From Pseudomonadota bacterium (GTDB taxonomy: Bacteria; Desulfobacterota; Desulfarculia; Desulfarculales; JAHJDS01): a DNA stretch of 9,351 nucleotides. Shown piece after piece: positions 1 through 6,648 of this stretch. A program made the translations under genes and the position numbers. Under the pieces are notes generated by a model. The model was given only the letters and a program-made list of their open reading frames with translations. It had not been told where the DNA came from and made no database searches. Every line of letters starts with the position of its first letter. The stretch's first letter is position 1. Location: NCBI GenBank assembly GCA_018812395.1, contig JAHJDS010000179.1, forward strand, positions 1 through 9,351, read 5' to 3'.

Positions 1-1062
1 CTGGGCGGCGGCGCCACGGCGGTCTGGATCCACTACAACGGGCGGCCCAAGACCGACCCCAATCTGCTGCGGGTCAACGGCTCCATCGAGGTCACCGAGG
101 TTGACGTCAGCTTCAAGCTCAGCGGGGTCATCGCCAGGCTGCCCGTGGAGGACGGCATGCGGGTCGTCAAGGGCAAGACCCTGATCGCGGTCCTGGAGCA
201 CCAGGACCTGCTGGACCAGCGGGCCGCGGTGAAGGCCAGGCTGAAGCAGGCCCAGGCCAACCTGGCCGCGGCCCAGGCCGCCCTCAAGCTCCTTTTGGCC
301 GGGACCCGGCCCGAGGCCATCGCCCAGGCCGAGGCCAAGCTGGGCCAGGCCAAGTCGTCCGCCTGGGAGGCCCGGCGGACCTGGCGGCGATTCAACCCCC
401 TTTACAAGCGCCAGGTCATCTCCGGCCAGGACCGCGACCAGGCCCGGGCCAAATACCTGGCCGCCCAGGCGGCCGTCCGCCAGGCCGAGGAATACCTCCT
501 GGAACTCAAGAACGGTCCCCGGGCCGAGGAGATCGAGCGGGCCCGGGCCCAGGCCACGGCCGCCCGAGCCGCGGTCAACACGGTCAGGGCCGAACTCAAG
601 CTGACCCTGACCCGGATCGGCTACGCCACGATCTACGCCCCCCTGACCGGCTACGTGCTGATCAAGAACGTCGAGGCCGGCGAATTCGTCACCGCCGGCA
701 CGCCGCTGTGCACCATCGGCCGCCTGGAACTGGTCAAGTTCATCACCTACGTGCCCGAGACCCAACTGGGCCGGGTCAAGCTGGGTAACCGGGTGACCGT
801 CACCGTGGACACCTATCCGCACAAAAAATACGTCGGCCGGATCGTGTTCATCTCGTCGGTGGCCGAGTTCACCCCCAAGAACGTCCAGACCCAGGCCGAA
901 CGGGTCAAGCTGGTCTACAAGGTCAAGGTCATGATCGACAACCCCCGCCAGGAACTAAAGCCCGGCATGCCGGCCGACGGCGTGATCGACACCGTCACCG
1001 GCCCGGCCGGAAGAGGGGCCAAGACCCGGAGGCCGCGGAACAATGGCCGAACCGGCGATTAG
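1..1062 (+). CDS. ybhG: HlyD/YbhG-type periplasmic adaptor (membrane fusion) protein of an ABC exporter, 5' partial
   Basis: The open frame enters from the left edge, so the N-terminus and most of the inner-membrane anchor are missing; 353 residues are visible. The protein should bridge the inner-membrane ABC transporter encoded downstream to the outer membrane. The visible order is: first half of a lipoyl-like barrel (about residues 30-65), a long Ala/Gln/Glu-rich alpha-helical hairpin (about 70-195), second barrel half (APLTGYV, about 210-240), then a beta-barrel domain. The C-terminal part contains EFTPKNVQT followed by LKPGMPADG, which I recognise from E. coli YbhG; this supports YbhG rather than generic EmrA or HlyD. 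The stop overlaps the next gene by 20 bases, indicating translational coupling. The substrate cannot be read from the sequence; E. coli YbhFSR has been linked to drug and cation efflux. Confidence 0.93.
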   Translation: MGGGATAVWIHYNGRPKTDPNLLRVNGSIEVTEVDVSFKLSGVIARLPVEDGMRVVKGKTLIAVLEHQDLLDQRAAVKARLKQAQANLAAAQAALKLLLAGTRPEAIAQAEAKLGQAKSSAWEARRTWRRFNPLYKRQVISGQDRDQARAKYLAAQAAVRQAEEYLLELKNGPRAEEIERARAQATAARAAVNTVRAELKLTLTRIGYATIYAPLTGYVLIKNVEAGEFVTAGTPLCTIGRLELVKFITYVPETQLGRVKLGNRVTVTVDTYPHKKYVGRIVFISSVAEFTPKNVQTQAERVKLVYKVKVMIDNPRQELKPGMPADGVIDTVTGPAGRGAKTRRPRNNGRTGD

Positions 1063-2002
1063 CACCGCCAAACTGGGCCGGATGTTCGGCCGGGTGACGG
1101 CCCTGTCCGGCCTGGACCTGACGGTCGAACGGGGCGAGCTGTTCGGGCTGGTCGGCCCGGACGGGGCGGGCAAGACCACCACCCTGCGCATCTTGGCCGG
1201 GATCATGCGGCCGAGCGAGGGCCGGGCCGAGGTCCTGGGCCTCGACGTCCGTAAAAAGGCCGAACGGATCAAGGACCACCTGGCCTACATGCCCCAGCGG
1301 TTCGGCCAGTACGGCGATCTGTCGGTCATCGAGAACATCAACTTCTACGCCGACCTCTATCGAGTCCCCAAACACAAGCGCCGGGAACGAATTGAAATGC
1401 TCCTCCGCGCCTCGCGGATGACCCGTTTCCAGGACCGGTTGGCCCGAAATCTGTCCGGCGGGATGAAGCAGAAGATGGGGCTGTGCTGCGCCCTGGTCCA
1501 CGAGCCGGAGGTGTTGCTGCTCGACGAGCCGACCACCGGCGTGGACCCGGTCTCGCGCCGGGACTTCTGGCGGATCCTGGGCGACATGCGCGGCCACGGC
1601 GTGACCGTGGTCATGGCCACCACCTACCTCGACGAGGCCGATCGTTGCACTCGGGTCGGGTTGTTGCACCAGGGCCGGCTGCTCATGGCCGACGAGCCGC
1701 CGGCCCTGAGACAGCACCTTCAGGGCGCGCTCCTGGCCCTGACGGGCGTCGATCCCTACCAAGCCCGAGACGTGTTGCGCGACGCCTCGGAAATCAAGCA
1801 TCTGAACATGTTCGGCGCGGCGCTGCATCTGGTGGTGGACGACGAGGCCCCGGGTCGGGAAGTGGTGACCCGGCTGCTCCAAGGCGCCGGCATGGGTGGT
1901 TTCGAACTGGAGGCCGTGACGCCGTCGCTGGAGGACGTGTACATCGCCCTGGTCGAATCCCAGGCCCGGGCCGCCGGGACCGAGGAGGCGGCAAGTGGCT
2001 GA
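1043..2002 (+). CDS. ABC transporter ATPase, equivalent of the YbhF N-terminal half, H-loop degenerate
   Basis: This 319-residue cytoplasmic nucleotide-binding subunit should power the ABC-2 permeases downstream. Walker A is GPDGAGKTT (residues 38-46, Lys44), with Asp where Asn is usual, as in the YbhF N-terminal half. The Q-loop Gln is at 85, the signature LSGGMKQ at 137-143, and Walker B ends in Asp161-Glu162. The H-loop position reads ATTYLDEA, so the switch histidine is replaced by Thr194; E. coli YbhF also lacks His here. After about residue 210 there is a DrrA-like C-terminal domain ending SLEDVYIALVE. The ATG lies inside the adaptor gene (20-base overlap), and the stop overlaps the next ATPase by 8 bases. 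It corresponds to half of a fused YbhF, encoded here as its own gene. Its partner is expected to be the next ATPase rather than a second copy of itself. Confidence 0.95.
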   Translation: MAEPAISTAKLGRMFGRVTALSGLDLTVERGELFGLVGPDGAGKTTTLRILAGIMRPSEGRAEVLGLDVRKKAERIKDHLAYMPQRFGQYGDLSVIENINFYADLYRVPKHKRRERIEMLLRASRMTRFQDRLARNLSGGMKQKMGLCCALVHEPEVLLLDEPTTGVDPVSRRDFWRILGDMRGHGVTVVMATTYLDEADRCTRVGLLHQGRLLMADEPPALRQHLQGALLALTGVDPYQARDVLRDASEIKHLNMFGAALHLVVDDEAPGREVVTRLLQGAGMGGFELEAVTPSLEDVYIALVESQARAAGTEEAASG

Positions 2003-2942
2003 GTGGGCCGTCGAGCTGGAAGGGCTGACCAAGCGGTTCGGCGACTTCGTGGCCGTGGACCGGGTCAGCCTGACGGTGGCCCGGGGCGAGGTCTTCGGCT
2101 TTCTGGGGCCAAACGGCGCGGGCAAGTCGACCACCATCCGGATGCTGTGCGGCATCCTGCCGCCCAGCGACGGCCGGGGCTTCGTCCTGGGTCACGACGT
2201 GGTCCGGGAGTCGGCGGCCATCAAGCGCCGCATCGGCTACATGTCCCAAAAATTCTCGCTGTACGAGGACCTGACCGTGGGCGAGAACATCGACTTCTTC
2301 GGCGGGCTGTACCGGGTCCCCAAGGCCAGGAAACGGGCCCGGCGGGAGTACGCCCTCGGCCTGGCCGGCCTCGAGGCCCGGGTGGACGACGTGACCCGGA
2401 CCCTGCCGGCCGGCATGCGCCAGCGCCTGGCCCTGGGCAGCGCCCTGCTGCACGAACCGGACATCGTCTTTTTGGACGAGCCCACTTCCGGGGTGGACCC
2501 GACCATGAGGCGGTCCTTTTGGGACCTGATCTACGACCTGGCCGCGGCCCAGGTGACGGTCTTCGTGACCACCCACTACATGGAGGAGGCCGAGTACTGC
2601 CACCGGCTGTGTCTGATCGACCAGGGCCAGGTGGCCGCCCTGGGCTCGCCGGCCGAACTCAAGGCCAAGTACGGCCCGCCGAGTGTGCTGGCCTGCCGGG
2701 TCAGCGATTCGGCCGCGGCTTTGCGCGCCCTCGACGGCCTGCCCGGCGTGGAGGACGTGTCCCTGTTCGGCCGCGACGTGCACCTGGCCGCGGCCGGACC
2801 GGCCGACGAGCTGGCCGCCCGCATCCGGGACAGACTGTCCGGGGCCGGCGTGGACCTTAAACATCTCCAGGTCATCTCGGCCTCCCTGGAGGACGTGTTC
2901 ATCCGTCTGGTCGAGGGCCGGGCCAAAGACGATTCGACTTGA
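1995..2942 (+). CDS. ABC transporter ATPase, equivalent of the YbhF C-terminal half, degenerate signature motif
   Basis: This is the second nucleotide-binding subunit (315 residues), colinear with the preceding ATPase through residue 200. Walker A is GPNGAGKST (38-46, Lys44), Q-loop Gln85, Walker B Asp161-Glu162, and the H-loop TTHY keeps His194. The signature is LPAGMRQR (137-144) instead of LSGG; E. coli YbhF has a similarly altered LPLG in its C-terminal half. The C-terminal part again ends with SLEDVFIRLVE. The GTG at 1995 is chosen because it gives the conserved start of the domain and has GGAGG at 1983-1987. It overlaps the previous stop (GTGGCTGA). The missing signature and the missing H-loop of the partner would meet in the same interface site, so this protein should carry the hydrolytic site. 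Confidence 0.95.
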   Translation: MAEWAVELEGLTKRFGDFVAVDRVSLTVARGEVFGFLGPNGAGKSTTIRMLCGILPPSDGRGFVLGHDVVRESAAIKRRIGYMSQKFSLYEDLTVGENIDFFGGLYRVPKARKRARREYALGLAGLEARVDDVTRTLPAGMRQRLALGSALLHEPDIVFLDEPTSGVDPTMRRSFWDLIYDLAAAQVTVFVTTHYMEEAEYCHRLCLIDQGQVAALGSPAELKAKYGPPSVLACRVSDSAAALRALDGLPGVEDVSLFGRDVHLAAAGPADELAARIRDRLSGAGVDLKHLQVISASLEDVFIRLVEGRAKDDST

Positions 2943-2955
2943 GACGAGGCCCGCC

Positions 2956-4089
2956 GTGAATCTCCGCCGCACCGTCGCCGTCATCAAGAAGGAGACCCGC
3001 CACCTGTTGCGGGACAAGCGCAGTCTGGCCCAGACCGTCCTGCTGCCGATGATAATGCTCTTTTTGTTCGGCTACGCCCTGTCCCTGGACGTGGACCGCA
3101 TCCCGACGGTGATTTACGACCTGGACCAGACCGTCGAGAGCAAGGACCTCCTCCGCCGGCTGGGCGCCTCCCGCTATTTCGAGATCATCGGTGCGGTCAA
3201 CGGCTATAAGCAGCTCGAGCGGATGATCATGACCCGCCGGGCGATGATGGCCCTGGTCATCCCCCGCGGCTTCGGGGCCAAGCTGAAAAAGGGTCAACGA
3301 CCCAAGGTCCAGGTCTTCCTCGACGGCGTGGACGCCTCGACGGCGACCATCGGCCTGGGCTACATCCAGGGCCTCGTGGGCGCATTCGGGATGGAGCGCG
3401 TCTTTCAGAATTTCAGGCGGATGGGGCTGACCCATTTCGATCCGCCCCTGGACATCCGGATGCGGGTCTGGTTCAACCCCGAGCTGAGGAGCAAGAATTT
3501 CATCATTCCCGGCCTGATCGCGGTCATCATGGCCATCGTCAGCGCCTCGACCGTATCCCTGACCATCGCCCGCGAGTGGGAGAACGGGACCATGGAGCAA
3601 CTGGTCTCGACCCCCTTGCGGCCGCTGGAGCTGGTGGTCGGCAAGATGGTCCCCTACGTGGTGCTGGGCATGGTCAGCCTGGTCCTGTCGGTGGTGGTGG
3701 CGGTGTATTTGTTCCGGGTGCCCTTCAAGGGCTCGGTGACGCTTTTGCTCGCCTTGTCGTTCCTCTTCCTGATCGGGACCTCGAGCATGGGCCTGCTGAT
3801 CTCGATTCGGACCAAGAGCCAGCTGGTGGCCAACCAGGCGGGCGTGGTGACCACCTTTTTGCCCTCGTTTCTGTTGTCCGGGTTCATCTTTCCAATCTTG
3901 AACATGCCCGTCGTGCTCCAGTACGTGACCCTGATCGTCCCGGCCCGGTATTACGTCTCCATCCTGAAGGGACTCTTCCTCAAGGGCATCGGCCTGACGA
4001 CCCTGGCCGTCGAGGTCGGCTTTCTGGCCGGCTTCGCGGCGGTCATGTTCTTTCTGGCCACCCGAAGCCTGAAGATGAGGTTGAATTGA
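2956..4089 (+). CDS. ABC-2 type permease, first of two (YbhS position)
   Basis: This 377-residue inner-membrane subunit forms half of the translocation pathway. The layout is typical of ABC2_membrane_3 proteins: a short cytoplasmic N-terminus (KKETRHLLRD), a first membrane helix at about 28-45 ending FGYALSLDV, and a periplasmic domain of about 125 residues. Then comes a block of five helices from about 173 to 368. The conserved stretch NPELRSKNFIIPG leads into helix 2, and EWENGTMEQLVSTP forms the cytoplasmic coupling segment. The open frame extends further upstream inside the ATPase gene, but the GTG at 2956 is chosen. It gives the family's normal N-terminus, lies 13 bases after the ATPase stop, and has GAGG at 2946-2949. 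Its stop shares one base with the next start (TGATG). Assignment to YbhS rather than YbhR rests only on gene order and length. Confidence 0.93.
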   Translation: MNLRRTVAVIKKETRHLLRDKRSLAQTVLLPMIMLFLFGYALSLDVDRIPTVIYDLDQTVESKDLLRRLGASRYFEIIGAVNGYKQLERMIMTRRAMMALVIPRGFGAKLKKGQRPKVQVFLDGVDASTATIGLGYIQGLVGAFGMERVFQNFRRMGLTHFDPPLDIRMRVWFNPELRSKNFIIPGLIAVIMAIVSASTVSLTIAREWENGTMEQLVSTPLRPLELVVGKMVPYVVLGMVSLVLSVVVAVYLFRVPFKGSVTLLLALSFLFLIGTSSMGLLISIRTKSQLVANQAGVVTTFLPSFLLSGFIFPILNMPVVLQYVTLIVPARYYVSILKGLFLKGIGLTTLAVEVGFLAGFAAVMFFLATRSLKMRLN

Positions 4090-5243
4090 TGTTGGTCCGC
4101 ATCGGCCACCTGCTGAAAAAGGAGTTGATCCTGGTCGTCCGGGACCCACGGCTCCGGTTCATCATCATCGTCCCGTCCCTGGTGCAGCTGATGCTGTTCG
4201 GCTACGCGGCCAACACCGACATCCGCAACATCCCGACGCTGATCACCGATCGGGACCACACCGCCCAGAGCCGCGAGTTCGTCCGCAAGTTCACCAGCAC
4301 CGGGTACTTCATCGTCATCGAGCGCAACCCCGACCCCCGGCGGATGGCCGAACTCATGGACCACGACCGCGTCCGGGCGGTCATCCATCTGCCCCGGGGG
4401 TTCGGGGCGGCCCTCAAGCGGCGGGACACCGCCCGGGCCCAGATCATCGTCGACGGCACCGACTCGAACACCGCCTCCCAGGTGGCGGCCTACACCCGGG
4501 CCGTGACCCAGGCCTACACCGAAACGCTGTTGGGCGAACGGTTGACCTATCTTCTGGGCCTGATGCTGGAGCAGGACCGGCTCTTTCCCCCCCGGGCCGG
4601 CCCGGTCCGTCTCGAGGCCAGGGTCTGGTTCAACCCCAACCTCGAGTCGCGCAACTTCTATATCCCGGGGATCGTGGCCACCATCACCCTGATCATCATC
4701 ACCATGCTGACGTCCATGGCCGTGGTCCGGGAGCTGGAACAGGGGACCCTGGAGCAACTGTCGGTCACGCCGCTGACCGCCTGGGAGTTCATCATCGGCA
4801 AGACCGTCCCCTTCGCCCTGATCGGCTATCTGAACATGGCCCTCATCGCCACGGTCGGCATCTTGTGGTTCGGCGTGCCCTTCCGCGGGTCGGTGTGGTT
4901 GTTGTTCGTCGCGGCGACCTTCTACATTTTGGCCTCGATCGGCGTCGGGCTGTTCTTGTCCACGGTGTCCAACACCCTCCAGCAGGCGATGATGGCCACC
5001 TTCTTCTTCCTGTTCCCGACCATCGTCCTGTCGGGCTTCATGTTCCCCATCCGCAACATGCCCGAGATCGTCCGGTACCTGACCTATCTCAACCCCCTCC
5101 GGTACTTCCTGACCGTGTTGCGCGACGTGTTTCTGAAAGGCAACGGCCTGGACGTGCTGTGGCCGCAACTACTCGCCCTGGGCGTGTTGGGGGTGGCCGC
5201 CTTTTCACTAAGTGCCCTGCGGCTCAAAAAGAGACTGCAGTAA
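4089..5243 (+). CDS. ABC-2 type permease, second of two (YbhR position)
   Basis: A 384-residue membrane subunit paralogous to the preceding permease, expected to pair with it as a heterodimer. It has helix 1 at about 24-41 (ending FGYAANTDI), a periplasmic domain to about residue 180, then FNPNLESRNFYIPG, helix 2, the coupling segment ELEQGTLEQLSVTPL, and four further helices with LSGFMFPI near residue 315. The basic C-terminus (LKKRLQ) is cytoplasmic. The frame runs upstream into the previous gene, but the ATG at 4089 sits exactly at the one-base stop/start overlap and matches the N-terminus of its paralogue, with AGG at 4078-4080. It is the last gene of the exporter operon; a hairpin directly follows the stop. 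Confidence 0.93.
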   Translation: MLVRIGHLLKKELILVVRDPRLRFIIIVPSLVQLMLFGYAANTDIRNIPTLITDRDHTAQSREFVRKFTSTGYFIVIERNPDPRRMAELMDHDRVRAVIHLPRGFGAALKRRDTARAQIIVDGTDSNTASQVAAYTRAVTQAYTETLLGERLTYLLGLMLEQDRLFPPRAGPVRLEARVWFNPNLESRNFYIPGIVATITLIIITMLTSMAVVRELEQGTLEQLSVTPLTAWEFIIGKTVPFALIGYLNMALIATVGILWFGVPFRGSVWLLFVAATFYILASIGVGLFLSTVSNTLQQAMMATFFFLFPTIVLSGFMFPIRNMPEIVRYLTYLNPLRYFLTVLRDVFLKGNGLDVLWPQLLALGVLGVAAFSLSALRLKKRLQ

Positions 5244-5270
5244 GCCCGGATTATTCATCTAGTCCGGGCT
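5243..5270 (+). terminator. Hairpin after the exporter operon, possible terminator
   Basis: The last base of the stop codon begins an 11-bp stem (5243-5253 with 5260-5270, one G-T pair, 8-bp perfect GC-rich core) around a six-base loop. The sequence after it (CGCCTGTTGT) is only weakly T-rich, so intrinsic termination would be inefficient. It may instead protect the 3' end of the mRNA or reduce readthrough into nadK. Confidence 0.4.
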
Positions 5271-5276
5271 CGCCTG

Positions 5277-5306
5277 TTGTCGGGGCCGCGGGCGTTGTGC
5301 TAGCTT
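5277..5306 (+). promoter_or_regulatory. Possible sigma-70-type promoter for nadK
   Basis: TTGTCG at 5277-5282 and TAGCTT at 5301-5306 are 18 bases apart, and TG at 5298-5299 makes an extended -10 (TGC before the box). The same TGC plus -10 arrangement occurs in the stronger promoter at 7144-7173. Transcription would begin near 5313 and leave a leader of about 146 bases. Matches to consensus are partial. Confidence 0.35.
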
Positions 5307-5320
5307 ATCGTCATAGCCGT

Positions 5321-5398
5321 CCGCTCGACGAGAGCGGTTCCGGCCGGTTCGGCCCACCCCCGGTCCAGTTGAGTGAAGAAATTGTCCGCGCCGAACCG
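5321..5398 (+). other. Structured leader upstream of nadK
   Basis: Two inverted repeats lie between the putative promoter and the nadK start. One is a 6-bp stem with a five-base loop (5321-5326/5332-5337). The other is a perfect 9-bp pairing CGGTTCGGC/GCCGAACCG (5345-5353 with 5390-5398) enclosing 36 bases. I recognise no known riboswitch class. Such pairings are not rare in DNA this GC-rich, so a regulatory role is conjecture. Confidence 0.3.
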
Positions 5399-5458
5399 CC
5401 AAGAACGTGGAATGTCCACCGTCACCTGAATTAAGAGACGAAACACCAGGTTGACCCC

Positions 5459-6301
5459 ATGAAGCGTGTCCTGATCATGACCAAGGCCCAGCACGCCGGG
5501 GCCGACCGGGCGGCTTCGAGCATCGCCGCCTGGCTGGCCGAGCGCCGGGTCGAGGTGGTCCGGCCGTCGGCGGTGGCGGACCCGAGTGCCGTGGACCTGG
5601 CCGTGGTCTTGGGCGGGGACGGCACCTTGCTGGGCGCGGCCCGGGAGGTCGGCGCCCGGGGTGTGCCCATTTTGGGGGTCAACATGGGGGGGCTCGGATT
5701 CCTGACCGCCGTGGGCCTGGATCGGATGTACGAGGTCCTGGATCACTGGCTGGCCGGGGAGCACCGGGTCCAGGAAAGAATGACCCTGGAGGGACGGGTC
5801 TTCCGCGACGGCCGAGAGGTCAGCCAGGGCGTGGTCCTCAACGACCTGGTGATCAACAAGGCCGCCCTGGCCCGGATCCTGGACCTGCCGACCTTCATCG
5901 ACGGCCGGTTCCTGACCACCTTCCGGGCCGACGGGCTGATCATTTCGACCCCCACCGGCTCGACGGCCTACAACCTGGCCGCCGGCGGACCGATCCTGGT
6001 TCCCGGGCTGCAGGCCATCGTCCTGGCCCCGATCTGCCCCTTCACCCTGACCAACCGGCCGTTGGTCCTGGACCACGAGGCCCGGATCGAGGTCCGCCTC
6101 GAGCGCGGCACGGACGCCCATCTGACTTACGACGGTCAGGTCGGGTTCGAGCTGGCCGACGGGGACCGGGTCGAGATCGGCCGGGCGGCGAGGCCGATCC
6201 GGCTGGTCGAATCACCGCTCGGGTATTTCGAGATCCTGCGGACCAAGCTGGGCTGGGGCGGTGCGGCGGGCGGCCGCACCCGATCGAGCCAGGACGTCTG
6301 A
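5459..6301 (+). CDS. nadK: NAD kinase (ATP/polyphosphate-dependent NAD+ phosphorylation)
   Basis: This cytoplasmic enzyme phosphorylates NAD+ on the adenosine ribose 2'-hydroxyl to give NADP+, the only de novo route to NADP. The 280-residue protein has all the family marks: the GGDGT motif at 52-56 (catalytic Asp54), GVNMGGLGFLT at 73-83, the LND motif at 127-129 (NE/D position), TPTGSTAY at 164-171, and YDGQ at 224-227 in the beta-rich C-terminal domain. Length is within the usual 280-300 range. The ATG at 5459 starts directly on the first beta strand; only a weak AGG (5448-5450) precedes it. The last 15 or so residues (Gly/Ala/Arg-rich) lie beyond the conserved domain. It is transcribed in the same direction as the exporter operon but separated from it by 215 bases, so it is probably its own unit ending at the 6570-6628 terminator. 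Confidence 0.97.
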   Translation: MKRVLIMTKAQHAGADRAASSIAAWLAERRVEVVRPSAVADPSAVDLAVVLGGDGTLLGAAREVGARGVPILGVNMGGLGFLTAVGLDRMYEVLDHWLAGEHRVQERMTLEGRVFRDGREVSQGVVLNDLVINKAALARILDLPTFIDGRFLTTFRADGLIISTPTGSTAYNLAAGGPILVPGLQAIVLAPICPFTLTNRPLVLDHEARIEVRLERGTDAHLTYDGQVGFELADGDRVEIGRAARPIRLVESPLGYFEILRTKLGWGGAAGGRTRSSQDV

Positions 6302-6306
6302 CCACC

Positions 6307-6372
6307 GGGCCGGCCAAGGCGGTTGTCCCTTCCAAAAAGCCCGGGCGGTCTTCGTGGCGCTCGTGGCTTCAG
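6307..6372. repeat. Intergenic repeat, copy A
   Basis: The first part (6307-6338) matches 6395-6426 at 29 of 32 positions. The second part (6338-6372) matches 6474-6508 at 28 of 35 positions, with all seven differences being transitions. In copy A the two parts are adjacent; in copy B they are 48 bases further apart. Shared core words include GTCCCTTCCAAAAA and CTCGTGGCT. It is not CRISPR-like, and no transposase or tRNA is nearby. Confidence 0.75.
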
Positions 6373-6394
6373 TCCAGCCTCTGCTGTCAGTAAG

Positions 6395-6508
6395 GGGCCG
6401 GCCGAGTCGGTCGTCCCTTCCAAAAATTACGAGGTCGAGTCACGACGAGAAGGCCGTCCGGGCTCACATGTAAAGCCCGGACGGCCTCCATGGCACTCGT
6501 GGCTCTAG
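6395..6508. repeat. Intergenic repeat, copy B, with hairpin insert
   Basis: This partner of copy A has its two homologous modules at 6395-6426 and 6474-6508. The extra 48 bases between them supply the left arm and loop of the hairpin at 6451-6487, while the right arm belongs to the shared second module. Copy A therefore looks like a copy B that lost the left arm, or copy B like a copy A that gained it. Confidence 0.7.
6451..6487. other. Perfect 14-bp hairpin with 9-base loop
   Basis: AGGCCGTCCGGGCT (6451-6464) is the exact reverse complement of 6474-6487, with loop CACATGTAA. There is no T-tract immediately after it on either strand, so it is not a standard intrinsic terminator. Read on the minus strand it could end transcription of the small exported protein gene by another mechanism, or stabilise an RNA 3' end. 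Confidence 0.8.
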
Positions 6509-6569
6509 GCCGCCAGGGGCCGGTCGGCCCCAAGGCCAAAACGGTCTCCGCCGCTGGTGACTAGACCAC

Positions 6570-6628
6570 AGGCCCGCCCCCCGGCTCCAATGAAAGGCCG
6601 GGGCGGCGGGCCTGTTTTGGGTTTGTTT
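6570..6628 (+). terminator. Rho-independent terminator of the nadK transcript
   Basis: A 16-bp stem with a single bulged C (6570-6585 with 6597-6613, bulge at 6604) closes an 11-base loop. It is followed at once by the T-rich stretch GTTTTGGGTTTGTTTG. The T-tract is on the + strand side only, so it serves transcription coming from nadK and would also shield the convergent gene. Confidence 0.8.
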
Positions 6629-6648
6629 GCCCCGTTATCGGGTCGGCC

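Larger units (their letters stand above)
6302..6648. other. Gene-free region between convergent genes: duplicated element, hairpins, terminator
   Basis: I see no credible gene in these 347 bases between nadK (+) and the small exported protein (-). Short open frames here have no ribosome site and low-complexity translations. In order it holds repeat copy A (6307-6372), copy B (6395-6426 and 6474-6508) interrupted by a 14-bp hairpin (6451-6487), a 6-bp GC stem with a GGTC loop (6516-6531), a possible 5-bp stem (6543-6547/6563-6567), and the terminator at 6570-6628. It would be transcribed as an unusually long nadK 3' untranslated region. Confidence 0.7.

Noticed and set aside
995..3017. Long minus-strand open frames opposite the ATPase genes (995-2155, 1794-3017)
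   Set aside because: They lie antisense to genes with clear conserved motifs, and their translations are low-complexity, rich in His/Gly/Gln/Arg, as expected from GC-rich third positions.
2899..5168. Long minus-strand open frames opposite the two permeases (2899-4149, 3951-5168)
   Set aside because: Antisense shadows rich in Asp/Gly/His/Gln, without any recognisable domain, ribosome site or spacing.
5412..5429. Five-codon open frame (ATG to TGA) in the nadK leader, as a leader peptide
   Set aside because: No good ribosome site, and such short frames are expected by chance; no attenuator-like arrangement follows.
5450..5457. GTTGACCC just before the nadK start as a third copy of the 7100-7152 operator arm
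   Set aside because: A single eight-base match in GC-rich DNA is easily chance, and it sits next to the start codon, not at a -35 position.
6261..6508. Short open frames in the nadK-downstream region (6261-6473, 6323-6508)
   Set aside because: They overlap the repeats and the 14-bp hairpin, lack ribosome sites and encode Arg/Ser/Pro-rich sequence.
6307..6508. The two repeat copies as a CRISPR array
   Set aside because: Only two imperfect copies, with modules at unequal spacing and no cas genes in the window.
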